Assembly: GCF_046244365.1 (NCBI RefSeq)
Contig: NZ_CP176395.1
Coordinates: 6,324,001-6,388,000 of the forward strand
DNA: 64,000 nucleotides
Direction: 5' to 3'
DNA from: Paenibacillus_V sp046244365
GTDB lineage: Bacteria > Bacillota > Bacilli > Paenibacillales > NBRC-103111
This document shows, piece by piece, positions 42,580-51,116 of this stretch. A program made the translations under genes and the position numbers. The stretch's first letter is position 1, and every line of letters begins with the position of its first letter. The notes under the pieces are model-generated. The model saw only the letters and a program-made list of their open reading frames with translations, was not told the origin of the DNA and ran no database searches.

Positions 42580-43260
42580 CTAAACCGAAGATTTGCGCAG
42601 AAGCATATACGATACCAGCACGTAGAGGACCACCGGCGGAACCATCCATATAGCAAGCCCGAATGCGGTATGATCGCCCAGCCAAACGAAGATGTCTCCC
42701 CACCACTTGTAGTACGTGCTCAAGAAGCTGACAACGGTTAAAACCAGGAAGGATGCGATGAAGAAGGTAAACATCCCTGTACGCCCGTATCTCCGGTATA
42801 CGCTGGATATGGCGAAGCCGAGCATGAACATGTGGACCAGCAGGATGAAATAGATCAAGAACTGCTGGATTGCCGAGCCGTCATTGACGTAAGGCAGGCT
42901 GAAAAAATGCAAACCGGTTCCCCACCCGGAGGTTGCGTCCTCCAGCAGCGCCAGAATAAGCAATATCGCTGAAGTAATCCCGCTGACAACGCCGGCCATA
43001 GCCAGCGTCCCCTTATAAAAGTCCGTTCTCCTTATGCTGAAGCCGATTGCGAACGGAAAGGTTTGAGAAAGCACCAGCGTGCCTGCGACCAGCATAAACA
43101 CGAAGATGGAAGAAATGCCGCCAGAATTGATCGTTTCATCGATCATGAGGCTGATAATAACGTTGATGACAAAGCTGGACATCATGATGATCCAGGGGAG
43201 GTACACCCACAGCCATTTGTCCCTATAATGTATTTTCATAACGCCCGTTATCCGGTTCAT
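42580..43260 (-). CDS. ABC transporter permease-like membrane protein
   Basis: 226 residues with six membrane helices (for example YLPWIIMMSSFVINVIISLM, SSIFVFMLVAGTLVLS). Its start overlaps the stop of the ATPase gene by ATGA. It is the third gene of a GntR-ATPase-permease operon of the YtrA type, so it is the membrane part of an ABC exporter. The family is poorly defined and I do not recognise a closer homologue. Such operons usually respond to cell-wall-active antibiotics. Confidence 0.8.
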   Translation of the reverse strand: MNRITGVMKIHYRDKWLWVYLPWIIMMSSFVINVIISLMIDETINSGGISSIFVFMLVAGTLVLSQTFPFAIGFSIRRTDFYKGTLAMAGVVSGITSAILLILALLEDATSGWGTGLHFFSLPYVNDGSAIQQFLIYFILLVHMFMLGFAISSVYRRYGRTGMFTFFIASFLVLTVVSFLSTYYKWWGDIFVWLGDHTAFGLAIWMVPPVVLYVLVSYMLLRKSSV

Positions 43261-44153
43261 ATGGCATCCGCCGCCTTTCTATCCGTTTTGCCGTTCGTTA
43301 AATGTACGATCAGCTGCTGCAGCGATACCGGCGCGAGCTCCAGGCCAAGCTCTTCGGCGTGCTTGCGCTCTCCCGCTCCCAGATGGCCGAGCAAGGTAAC
43401 CGATGAGAGCCCGCCGAACGTTTCCCGTTCGATCGCCTGCTTTCCTGCCGAGAAAACTTCGACCTTGGAAGCGGGGCCGACGACGGTGAACGCTTTGCCG
43501 CGCAGCGAATCGGTGTCCTCGTCGATCAGCTTTTTGCCACCGTCGATAACGATGACATGCTCCAGCATCCGGTTGACCTCGTCGATTAGATGCGTCGACA
43601 ACACGATCGTTCTGGGATGCAGCCCGTAATCCTTAAGCAAGTGATCGTAAAACAACCCTCGCGCCACCGCATCAAGCCCCAAATACGGTTCGTCAAAAAT
43701 GGTGAGCGGCGCGCGGCTGGCAAGCCCGATGACGATGCCGACGGCGGAAAGCATCCCTCTGGACAATTTCTTGATTCTTCTTTTCGGAGGCAGCTGAAAA
43801 TCTTTAATGAGCAAATTCGCGAATTCGCGATCCCAATGCGGAAACAGGGAAGCCGAAACCTCAAGCATATCGACAATGCGGTAGCTGTCCGGATATTTCT
43901 GGCTTTCCTTAATAAAGCATACTTGGCTAAGCACCCGTTCGTTCTCGTAAGGCGCTTCCCCGAAAAGCTTGACGCCTCCGTCCGTCGCAAACAGCTGCGC
44001 CGTAATCATATGCATGATCGTCGTCTTGCCTGCGCCGTTTCGTCCCAGCAGCCCGTAAATTTTGTCGGCTTCGATCTTAAAGCTGATGTTATCGACTGCC
44101 GTGAAGCTGCCGTACCGCTTCGTCAACCCCGTTACTTCCACTACTGGATTCAT
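43257..44153 (-). CDS. ABC transporter ATP-binding protein (YtrB-like)
   Basis: 298 residues. Walker A GRNGAGKTT, signature LSRGMLSAVG and Walker B LTIFDEPYLGLD are present, and the H-loop follows in VLSTHLIDEV. The 70-residue C-terminal extension (KVEVFSAGKQ...) is typical of this group. The ATP hydrolysis powers the adjacent six-helix permease. It overlaps the GntR gene by ATGA, so the three genes are co-translated. Confidence 0.92.
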   Translation of the reverse strand: MNPVVEVTGLTKRYGSFTAVDNISFKIEADKIYGLLGRNGAGKTTIMHMITAQLFATDGGVKLFGEAPYENERVLSQVCFIKESQKYPDSYRIVDMLEVSASLFPHWDREFANLLIKDFQLPPKRRIKKLSRGMLSAVGIVIGLASRAPLTIFDEPYLGLDAVARGLFYDHLLKDYGLHPRTIVLSTHLIDEVNRMLEHVIVIDGGKKLIDEDTDSLRGKAFTVVGPASKVEVFSAGKQAIERETFGGLSSVTLLGHLGAGERKHAEELGLELAPVSLQQLIVHLTNGKTDRKAADAI

Positions 44154-44521
44154 CGATTGCCATCCCCTCTCCGAATCATGTCGCTAAGCTGCTCCGCCGT
44201 AATCCCCAGCTTTTCCGCTTCCCGCATCATCGTTACGACGTATTGTTCATAAAATTGTTCCTTCCGCTTCTCCATCAATACCGCGCGTGCTCCCGCAGCC
44301 ACAAACATCCCGATCCCCCTCTTTTTGTACAAAATTTGCTGATCCACAAGCAAATTGACGCCTTTCGCCGCCGTCGCCGGATTGATCTGGTAAAAGGCCG
44401 CGATCTGATTCGTGGAAGGAACCTGCGATTCCTCCGGCAATCCGCCTTCGATGATGTCGTCTTCGATCCGCTCGGCAATTTGCATGAATATCGGCCGGCT
44501 GTCGTCCATTTGCAATCCCAT
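44150..44521 (-). CDS. GntR-family regulator, YtrA subfamily
   Basis: 123 residues, short as usual for YtrA. Winged helix in residues 8-75 (MQIAERIEDDIIEGG, QVPSTNQIAAFYQINPATAAKGVNLLVDQQILYKKRGIGMFV). The effector part is only about 45 helical residues. It represses its own operon; a good candidate operator overlaps the promoter at 44539-44588. GGTGGTGA precedes the ATG. Confidence 0.92.
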   Translation of the reverse strand: MGLQMDDSRPIFMQIAERIEDDIIEGGLPEESQVPSTNQIAAFYQINPATAAKGVNLLVDQQILYKKRGIGMFVAAGARAVLMEKRKEQFYEQYVVTMMREAEKLGITAEQLSDMIRRGDGNR

Positions 44522-44538
44522 TTCATCACCACCAAACT

Positions 44539-44588
44539 GGTTAACTACTCATGTAACTAACCATACAAGTGATCCGCTAAAAAGTCAA
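44539..44588 (-). promoter_or_regulatory. ytr-type operon promoter and operator
   Basis: TTGACT (44588-44583) and TATGGT (44565-44560) with 17 bases between. GGTTA and TAACC (44562-44539) form an inverted repeat with a 14-base gap, overlapping the -10 and start, the spacing used by YtrA-type repressors. Confidence 0.6.
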
Positions 44589-44730
44589 CATCCCGGCCGC
44601 CCATTTTCCAAAAAAAGAAAGCGGCCCGCCCGTCCTTCCCCCGTTCCGCTCCCGTTATCCGGTCATCCTCCCGAAAACCGCCCATTATCGGGCATTTTGA
44701 CGAATCGGAAGTGACTCGCACAGGCTTAAA

Positions 44731-44739
44731 TGTTATAAT
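44731..44739 (+). promoter_or_regulatory. Extended -10 promoter of the aminotransferase gene
   Basis: TGTTATAAT, i.e. TG-N-TATAAT, without a good -35. It lies about 80 bases before the start codon at 44819; the leader contains a GGACGCctGCGTCC palindrome. Confidence 0.6.
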
Positions 44740-44818
44740 CAGTGGTAACCCTGACGGACGCCTGCGTCCACAAGACGGGAAAAACTACGCGAACTTGTTC
44801 ACGGAAGGATGGACCGTA

Positions 44819-46126
44819 ATGAATCCACTCTCACAACAGTTAAATGAAACGCTTGAGCGCGAAAACCCGCACGTCTACGCCATGCTGTCGTCCCTCGGCA
44901 AGCAAATTTACTTTCCGAAGGAAGGCATCCTGAGTCAATCGGCGGAAGCCAAGGCCAAAGCGAAAAAATACAACGCTACGATCGGCACCGCACTAGAGAA
45001 CGGTCAGCCGATGCACCTGAAGGTCATTCAAGACACGCTTTCGGCTTACAATCCGAAGGACATTTACGAATACGCTCCGCCTGGGGGCAAGCCCGAGCTC
45101 CGTACCGCTTGGCGCAAAAAAATGCTGGCAGAAAACCCGTCGCTCGCCGGCAAAACGTTCAGCAACCCTGTCGTCACGAACGCGCTGACCCACGGCCTCA
45201 GCATCGTCGCCGACCTGTTCGCGGATGCAGGAGACAGCGTCATTATCCCGGATAAAAACTGGGAAAATTACGAGCTTACCTTCGGAGTCCGCCGCGGCGC
45301 CGTTATCGTGAACTACCCGCTCTACAACGAAGCGGGCAAATTCAATTCGGAAGGCTTGAAACAAGCCATTCTGGCACAGAAGGATAAAGGCAAAGCGATC
45401 GTCGTGCTGAACTTCCCGAACAACCCGACCGGCTACACGCCGGGCGCGGAGGAAGGCAAAGAAATCGTAGCCGCCATTCAAGCCGGCGCCGATGCGGGCA
45501 TCAACATCGTAGCCGTCACCGACGACGCATACTTCGCCCTCTTCTTCGAGGATTCGCTGCACGAATCGCTGTTCGGCCATCTGGCCGACCTTAGCCCGCG
45601 CATTCTGCCGGTTAAAGTCGACGGAGCAACGAAAGAAGAATACGTGTGGGGCTTCCGCGTCGGATTCATTACGTACGCCGGCAGCAGCGAAGCGCAGCTT
45701 GCCGCGCTGGAGCAAAAGACGCTCGGCATCATTCGCGCCACCATTTCAAGCGGACCGCACCCGTCGCAAACCTTCGTGCTGCACGCCCTGAATTCTCCCG
45801 AATTCGAAGCGCAGAAGAAAGAGAAATACGACATCATGAAAGGCCGTGCGAACAAGGTGAAAGCCTTGCTCGACAACGGCGATTTCGGCGGCGTATGGGA
45901 CTACTATCCGTTCAACTCCGGCTACTTCATGTGCCTGAAGCTGAAAACCGTCCAAGCCGAAGCGCTCCGCGTTCATCTGCTTAACGAGTACGGCGTCGGC
46001 ACGATCGCCCTCGGCGAAACCGACCTGCGCGTCGCGTTCTCCTGCATCGAGGAAGCGAGCATCGACGAGCTGTTCTCGCTCATCCATCAAGGCGTCAAAG
46101 ATCTCGAGAAGGTTGCGGCGAAATAA
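44819..46126 (+). CDS. Class I/II PLP-dependent aminotransferase
   Basis: 435 residues, fold type I. NFPNNPTGYTP marks the substrate/PLP site, AVTDDAYFALFF contains the Asp-Tyr pair, and the lysine in DGATKEEYVWGFRVGFITY is the Schiff-base residue, followed by the phosphate-binding Arg. It transfers amino groups between an amino acid and a keto acid in the cytoplasm. It resembles MalY/AspC-type enzymes of unclear substrate. The ATG at 44819 follows AAGGAT at eight bases. It ends in a strong hairpin. Confidence 0.88.
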   Translation: MNPLSQQLNETLERENPHVYAMLSSLGKQIYFPKEGILSQSAEAKAKAKKYNATIGTALENGQPMHLKVIQDTLSAYNPKDIYEYAPPGGKPELRTAWRKKMLAENPSLAGKTFSNPVVTNALTHGLSIVADLFADAGDSVIIPDKNWENYELTFGVRRGAVIVNYPLYNEAGKFNSEGLKQAILAQKDKGKAIVVLNFPNNPTGYTPGAEEGKEIVAAIQAGADAGINIVAVTDDAYFALFFEDSLHESLFGHLADLSPRILPVKVDGATKEEYVWGFRVGFITYAGSSEAQLAALEQKTLGIIRATISSGPHPSQTFVLHALNSPEFEAQKKEKYDIMKGRANKVKALLDNGDFGGVWDYYPFNSGYFMCLKLKTVQAEALRVHLLNEYGVGTIALGETDLRVAFSCIEEASIDELFSLIHQGVKDLEKVAAK

Positions 46127-46144
46127 TCGCCCGCCCGAACGTCA

Positions 46145-46186
46145 AAGCGGGGTTACCGGCATGCTGCCGGTAACCCCGCTTTTTTA
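46145..46186. terminator. Bidirectional terminator
   Basis: AAGCGGGGTTACCGGC-atgct-GCCGGTAACCCCGCTTTTTT, a 16-bp perfect stem with T run. Also close to the end of the convergent lipoprotein gene at 46201. Confidence 0.93.
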
Positions 46187-46200
46187 TTAGCAAAACAGTA

Positions 46201-47133
46201 TTATTGCACGGATTTGGCGCTTTCCAGCGCTTCCTTCGGAACGACGATTTCTTTGACGCTGTTATAATTGGAATACGTGCCGTCGATATTTTGCACAAGA
46301 TGCATCTTCTGGCCTTGGATTTCCATCTCCATGTCCATCGCCATGACAAGCGATTTCGGGAAGTAGGTCTTCTTGTCGATCGAGATCGTGTATTCCATGC
46401 TTTTCACTTTCAAGCCAGACATAGCGCTCAGCATCGCGTCCATCGATTCCTTGTCCCCGCTGCTCTTCAGCTCGTTGATAATAAAATCGTTGAATTTATC
46501 GCCCGAGGCCGTCAATTTGATCGTATAAGTATCGCCGCTCTCCGACAGCACCATATCGTTCGTGAACGCCTTCAGCTTGTCGAGCTGCTTGGACGGATCG
46601 AATTGCTCGTTGGACAACCCTTGTATCGCCGCGTTCATTTGCTCCGCCGGAAGCTTCATCCACGATCCGGAAGTAGGATCCTTCATGTACAAGCCGTTCT
46701 TGACATAGTACATTTCCATGTTCACATTTTGTCCCGCCGTATTCATGCTCATCACTTGCTTGAACATGGTTTCCGGCTTCATGACTAGATCCATATCGAT
46801 TTTGGAGGCAATATCCGTCTTGTTGCCGCCCTGTTCGATCTGCTGCTTCATGTTCATGCTGACCGTATAGCTTTCAAGCTTGGCAGCTCCCTCGATCGAT
46901 TTCGCAAAAACCGCCGCCGCTCCTCCCGCCTGCGGCGCTTCCGAAGGTTTGGCGCTCGGCGAAGCCGATGCCGATGCGGATGGCGAAACGGACGCTGCTC
47001 CGCCCGGACTTGCCGATGCCGATGGCTGGGCTCCCGTGTCCGCCGCTTTTTGACCGCAAGCCGTAACGGCCAGAAGGCTCCCTCCGAGCAGTGCGGCCAT
47101 GATCAGTTTGGCCATTCTTTTTCTCTGTGTCAT
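46201..47133 (-). CDS. Lipoprotein with Ser/Ala/Pro linker (LolA/DUF6612-like fold)
   Basis: 310 residues. Lipobox LAVTAC at residues 21-26 for lipid attachment, then a low-complexity Ala/Ser/Pro/Gly linker (about 30-70) and a beta-rich domain of ~235 residues with repeated amphipathic strands (SYTVSMNMKQQIE, YTIKLTASGDK, MEYTISIDKKTYFPKS). Anchored on the outer face of the membrane, it may bind hydrophobic or peptide ligands. The function is unknown. A TATAAT at 47172-47167 and AGGGAGG give good initiation signals. Convergent with the aminotransferase gene. Confidence 0.82.
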   Translation of the reverse strand: MTQRKRMAKLIMAALLGGSLLAVTACGQKAADTGAQPSASASPGGAASVSPSASASASPSAKPSEAPQAGGAAAVFAKSIEGAAKLESYTVSMNMKQQIEQGGNKTDIASKIDMDLVMKPETMFKQVMSMNTAGQNVNMEMYYVKNGLYMKDPTSGSWMKLPAEQMNAAIQGLSNEQFDPSKQLDKLKAFTNDMVLSESGDTYTIKLTASGDKFNDFIINELKSSGDKESMDAMLSAMSGLKVKSMEYTISIDKKTYFPKSLVMAMDMEMEIQGQKMHLVQNIDGTYSNYNSVKEIVVPKEALESAKSVQ

Positions 47134-47189
47134 CTGTCAGTTTCCTCCCTTTCCGAATTCTTGTGGATTATACCATATATGGCAGACAG

Positions 47190-47242
47190 AAAAACCGACC
47201 GATCGTCCCATGGCCCAAGGACCATGAACGAGCAGCCGGTTT
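47190..47242 (-). terminator. Terminator of the 43-aa gene
   Basis: On the minus strand AACCGGCTGCTCGT... and ...ACGATCGGTCGGTT pair with minor mismatches around a CATGG/CCATG core and are followed by TTTTT. Confidence 0.7.
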
Positions 47243-47258
47243 AGCCGATTGTTCTTAT

Positions 47259-47390
47259 TTACTTATCGTAACTGTGCTGCTTGCCCGGAAGCTTCCGCTG
47301 GGGCTGGCCGCCTCCCTGGCGCTGCTTGTTTTTCTCGTCTTTTTGCTGCGTATCGTGAACCTTTTTCACAAAATCGCCTGTGCTTTCCAT
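47259..47390 (-). CDS. 43-residue basic hydrophilic peptide
   Basis: 43 residues, rich in Lys, Gln, Arg and Gly (KKVHDTQQKDEKNKQRQGGGQPQRKLPGK). The ATG at 47390 has AAAGGAGG eight bases upstream, and a terminator follows, which supports expression. It has no hydrophobic segment. The composition resembles small spore-associated or nucleic-acid-binding peptides, but no motif is recognised. Confidence 0.55.
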   Translation of the reverse strand: MESTGDFVKKVHDTQQKDEKNKQRQGGGQPQRKLPGKQHSYDK

Positions 47391-47603
47391 CTGCCGTCCC
47401 TCCTTTCCGGTTTTTAGCATTCTTCCGATGCGGGTTTCCGATACGTCCTTGCTCCGCCTTTTTCGCTCAAGCCTGCCGTGATAAAAATCACAGCGATTTT
47501 GTAATGCCATTCACAGAATTAATAGGCGATTTATGAGATAATTAGGAAAATTGGCACGGAATCGGGACAGATCATCGATCTTCCCTATAGTAAGGAGGAA
47601 TTC

Positions 47604-48776
47604 ATGAGACTGGTACCAACGACGGATTGTTTACCGGGCATGCGGTTGGGCAAAGCGGTATTTTCCGAAGAGGGAAATATTTTGCTCGGCGCCCATGTGG
47701 AGCTTTCCGAATCCTTAATTAACCGACTCTATAAGATGGGCTTCGACTTTCTGTTCATCGAGGACGGCAGGACGGAAGATATCGCAATCCGCGACCCCAT
47801 TTCGGACGAGACGCGGCGAGTTGCGCTGCAAGCCATTCATACCGCCTATCGCACGTTCGGTAAAGATCCGGATCCTCTGAATACGGTCGAATACGGTTTG
47901 GTCATCAAGCAGCTCCGTCAAGTCATGACGCTTATTCTGGATGAGTTGAGCGCCGAGAAGCAGGATACGATCATGCTGCTTAATATGAATGTGATGAAGC
48001 CGGACGACTGGGAAAAATCCCGCTGCCAGAACGCCCTGAACGTCTGCATGTATGCGGCGATGATGGGCAATATCGAAGGATATTCGCCCGAGCAGCTCGA
48101 AACGATCGCGCTCGGCAGCCTTCTGCACGACGTCGGGAACGCCAAAATCCCTAGCCGGCTGCTCCGCAAAGCATCCAAGCTGACCCCTTACGAGTACAAG
48201 GAAGTGCAGAAGCATACGGAAATCGGTTATGAGCTTATCCGCAGCAACATGAACGTCCACCCCGACGCTGCGCTATGCGTACTCCAACACCACGAAAGAA
48301 TCGACGGCAACGGATATCCTCACGGGATTAGAGGGAAAGAAATACTCGAGCAAGCGAACTGGATCGGACTTCTTGACGCATACGACGCCATGACGAATCC
48401 GCGCGCCTACCGCCAAGCGCTGCTGCCGCACGAAGCGCTGGACATCTTGTTCGGGAGTGCGGGAACCTGCTACGATTTGCACAAAGTAAGGCTTTTTCGC
48501 AACCATATCGCCATCTACCCCATCGGCATGAGCGTAACGTTAAGCACCGGCGAAAGCGGCATCGTTTCCGGCATACACCCCCTTTTCAAGCATAGGCCAA
48601 CCGTACGGGTCCTGCATAATCCTAAAGGCGAACCGCTTAAAATTCCGTATGAAGTCGATTTGTCGACCCATCTGTCCATCATGATCGATAGCGTCGCCGG
48701 CCACAAAAAAATGTTGTCCAACCATGCAGGACTTCCTGCGGCTTTTAGCGAATCCATAAAGATTGCAATCAAATAA
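47604..48776 (+). CDS. HD-GYP-like domain protein, degenerate metal site
   Basis: 390 residues. Residues 1-55 are a regulatory DUF3391-like start (VPTTDCLPGMRLGKAVF). The HD-GYP core follows: LGSLLHDVGNAKIPSRLL (HD pair), VLQHHERIDGNGYPHGIRG (GYP motif) and AYDAMTNPRAYR. The first metal-binding His, usually just before VNVC, is replaced in CQNALNVCMYA. Active relatives hydrolyse c-di-GMP. The C-terminal domain (330-390, GMSVTLSTGESGIVSGI) is a PilZ-like beta-rich end of many HD-GYP proteins in Bacillales. AAGGAGG precedes ATG 47604. A Crp-type regulator follows 21 bases later. Confidence 0.85.
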   Translation: MRLVPTTDCLPGMRLGKAVFSEEGNILLGAHVELSESLINRLYKMGFDFLFIEDGRTEDIAIRDPISDETRRVALQAIHTAYRTFGKDPDPLNTVEYGLVIKQLRQVMTLILDELSAEKQDTIMLLNMNVMKPDDWEKSRCQNALNVCMYAAMMGNIEGYSPEQLETIALGSLLHDVGNAKIPSRLLRKASKLTPYEYKEVQKHTEIGYELIRSNMNVHPDAALCVLQHHERIDGNGYPHGIRGKEILEQANWIGLLDAYDAMTNPRAYRQALLPHEALDILFGSAGTCYDLHKVRLFRNHIAIYPIGMSVTLSTGESGIVSGIHPLFKHRPTVRVLHNPKGEPLKIPYEVDLSTHLSIMIDSVAGHKKMLSNHAGLPAAFSESIKIAIK

Positions 48777-48797
48777 GAAAATAATGGGTTGATTCGA

Positions 48798-49493
48798 ATG
48801 GAAAGCCGCATTGCCGTCCTTCTGAAAAGCGTTCCCATTTTCGAGGACTTGTTGTACGAGGAACTGGAGTCGATCGTTCCGCTCTTTACCGAGCGCAAGT
48901 ACAAGAAAGGATCGATCCTGTTTTGGGAAGGCGAACCCGGGGACGAGTTCTTTATTATTAAATCCGGGCTGGTCAAAATTTACCGGCTCGACGAATCGCG
49001 GGAAATCATTTTATCGATGTTTCGCGAAGGAGACTTTTTCGGGGAAATGGCGCTGTTCCGCCAAGATATGAAACGCACGGCCACGGCGGAAACGATGGAG
49101 GCGACCAGCTTCTACGTATTGTCCCGCTCGGATTTTGCCGGTTTCATGGAGAAATACCCTAAAATTTTGCTCATGCTCCTTGAAACGTTATCCGAAAGAC
49201 TCCATAAAGCGAACGAACAAATACTCAGCCTAACGTTTCAGGACGTACGCACCCGCATTTACAAAACGCTGCTCCGCTTGGCGGAAGAATACGGCACGCC
49301 TTACCAGAACCGCTCGACTATTAATGTGAAGCTGACGCATCAGCAAGTCGCCGGCATGGTCGGAACGGTCCGCGAGTCGGTGACCAAGGCGTTCCTCGAG
49401 CTGCAGGACGACGGCATCATTGCGGTGCAAAATAAATTCATTATGATCAAAGACATGAACAAGCTGAGAAGCAAAATTATCCCCTCAAAGTGA
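48798..49493 (+). CDS. Crp/Fnr-family transcriptional regulator
   Basis: 231 residues. N-terminal cyclic-nucleotide-binding-like beta barrel (PGDEFFIIKSGLVKIYRL, REGDFFGEMALFRQDMKR), long dimerisation helix, then a winged helix with LTHQQVAGMVGTVRESVTKAF as recognition motif. No Cys cluster for iron-sulfur binding, so it is not an Fnr-type oxygen sensor. The ATG at 48798 has only a weak site (GGGTTGAT) before it; a TTG at 48789 is the alternative. It is probably co-transcribed with the HD-GYP gene and may respond to a nucleotide or another metabolite. Confidence 0.9.
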   Translation: MESRIAVLLKSVPIFEDLLYEELESIVPLFTERKYKKGSILFWEGEPGDEFFIIKSGLVKIYRLDESREIILSMFREGDFFGEMALFRQDMKRTATAETMEATSFYVLSRSDFAGFMEKYPKILLMLLETLSERLHKANEQILSLTFQDVRTRIYKTLLRLAEEYGTPYQNRSTINVKLTHQQVAGMVGTVRESVTKAFLELQDDGIIAVQNKFIMIKDMNKLRSKIIPSK

Positions 49494-49520
49494 AGCGGTA
49501 TCTTCGAAAAAACAAACGGC

Positions 49521-49552
49521 AAAAACCCCCGATCGTCGTTTCGGGGGTTTTC
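49521..49552. terminator. Bidirectional terminator
   Basis: AAAAACCCCCGA and TCGGGGGTTTT, eight-base loop; ends the Crp gene and the convergent dihydrofolate reductase gene. Confidence 0.92.
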
Positions 49553-49555
49553 CTT

Positions 49556-50050
49556 TTAGGCGCGATTCCGAATGCGCTCGTATATGCAGAAGCTGTATGC
49601 GTAAGGATTGCGCTCATCCGTAACGCCCTGCTCCTCGGAGACGAGCGTCCATTCCGCTTCGTCAAACTCGGGAAAGAACGTGTCGGCATCAAACTCGGCA
49701 TCGATCCGCGTGATGTACATCTTATCTGCATAAGGCATAAACAAGCGAAACATTTCGGTGCCGCCGGTAACGAACAGCTCTTCCTCCGCAAACCGCTCCA
49801 GCGTTTCCTCCGCCGTATGCACGACGACACAGCCATCGGCTTGAAAATCGGTACTGCGCGTCAGCACGACATTCGTCCGTCCGGGCAGCGGCCGCCCGAT
49901 CGATTCGTACGTTTTGCGTCCCATCAGAATCGGATGTCCCATCGTCGTCTTCTTGAAATAGGCCAAATCGGCCGGCAGCCGCCAAGGCAGCTTGTTATCC
50001 TTACCGATGGAACGATCCCGCCCCATCGCTACGATATAGGATACCGTCAT
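49556..50050 (-). CDS. dfrA: Dihydrofolate reductase
   Basis: 164 residues, normal length. It reduces dihydrofolate with NADPH to regenerate tetrahydrofolate. SYIVAMGRDRSIGKDNKLPW, LPADLAYFKKTTMG (catalytic Asp), MGRKTYESIGRPLPGR and VTGGTEMFRLFM are all intact. It directly follows thyA, which consumes the cofactor, so the pair recycles folate in dTMP synthesis. AGGGG lies seven bases before the ATG. Confidence 0.97.
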   Translation of the reverse strand: MTVSYIVAMGRDRSIGKDNKLPWRLPADLAYFKKTTMGHPILMGRKTYESIGRPLPGRTNVVLTRSTDFQADGCVVVHTAEETLERFAEEELFVTGGTEMFRLFMPYADKMYITRIDAEFDADTFFPEFDEAEWTLVSEEQGVTDERNPYAYSFCIYERIRNRA

Positions 50051-50098
50051 GCTCTATCCCCTTCCTGACTGTTTCCGTTCCCTCGTCCGCGCTTGCCG

Positions 50099-50893
50099 TT
50101 AAATGGCGATTGGCGCCTTAATCGAGGGATGCGCTTCATATCCTTCCAGCTCGAAATCCTCGAACCGGTAATCGAAAATCGAATCGGGCTTGCGCTTGAT
50201 CACAAGCTTCGGCAGCGGAAACGGCTCCCGTGTCAGCTGCAGCTGCACCTGTTCGATATGATTCGCGTAAATATGCACGTCCCCTCCCGTCCAGATCAGC
50301 TCGCCGGCTTCGAGGCCGCACTGCTCGGCCACCATATGGGTCAGGTAGGCGTAGCTCGCAATATTGAACGGCAGGCCGAGAAACGTATCGACCGAACGCA
50401 TGTTGAACAAGCAGGACAGCTTCCCGTTTGCCACATAAAATTGGAAAGCGAAATGGCACGGCGGCAGCGCCATCCGCTCGACCTCCGCCACATTCCATGC
50501 GCTGACCAGATGACGGCGGGAATCGGGATTGCGCTTGATCTGCTCGACGACCTGACTGATCTGATCGATTCTTCTGCCGTCCGGCGCCGGCCAAGAACGC
50601 CACTGCGAACCGTATACCTCGCCGAGATCGCCGTTCTCATCCGCCCATTCGTCCCAAATCGTGACTTTGTTTTCCTGCAGGTAGCGGATATTCGTATCGC
50701 CCTTCAGAAACCAAAGAAGCTCGTGTAAAATCGAGCGAATATGAAGCTTCTTCGTCGTAAGCAGAGGAAAGCCCGCCGCCAAATCGAAGCGAAGCTGTCT
50801 GCCGAACACGGAAATCGTCCCGGTACCCGTCCGGTCCTCTTTACGCGTGCCGTTTGCCATAATATCCCGCAGCAAATCCTGATATATTTTCAT
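50099..50893 (-). CDS. thyA: Thymidylate synthase
   Basis: 264 residues, as in E. coli ThyA. It methylates dUMP to dTMP using methylenetetrahydrofolate. The catalytic Cys in LPPCHFAFQFYV and the folate/phosphate sites (RRHLVSAWN, HIYANHIEQ, YRFEDFELEGY) are complete. ATG 50893 follows AAGGAG; a seven-residue longer start upstream uses that same site as coding and is not chosen. It is upstream of dfrA with a 48-base gap, in one operon. Confidence 0.97.
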   Translation of the reverse strand: MKIYQDLLRDIMANGTRKEDRTGTGTISVFGRQLRFDLAAGFPLLTTKKLHIRSILHELLWFLKGDTNIRYLQENKVTIWDEWADENGDLGEVYGSQWRSWPAPDGRRIDQISQVVEQIKRNPDSRRHLVSAWNVAEVERMALPPCHFAFQFYVANGKLSCLFNMRSVDTFLGLPFNIASYAYLTHMVAEQCGLEAGELIWTGGDVHIYANHIEQVQLQLTREPFPLPKLVIKRKPDSIFDYRFEDFELEGYEAHPSIKAPIAI

Positions 50894-51055
50894 TCGTGTA
50901 AGCTCCTTCGTCATCGCGTTCCAAGCATAATCATTTCATTATACGACAGGAACAGACATCAGACAATGCGCGGACACCTTCATGGAGCAGCGGCGCAGGA
51001 AAGCTGCGCCTCCCCGTTCCCCTTCAAACCGCATCTCCATGACCGCTAACTCAAC

Positions 51056-51095
51056 AAAAGATGAGCATCAAGACGTAGCTTGATACTCATCATTT
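51056..51095 (-). terminator. Terminator of the sugar-importer/sulfatase operon
   Basis: GATGAGTATCAAG and CTTGATGCTCATC pair with one mismatch on the minus strand, followed by TTTTG. About 20 bases after the sulfatase stop. Confidence 0.75.
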
Positions 51096-51116
51096 TGGTA
51101 TTTATTGGCGTTCATT

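Noticed and set aside
44993..45715. 240-residue minus-strand frame inside the aminotransferase gene
   Set aside because: Antisense shadow of an intact PLP enzyme, without a ribosome binding site.
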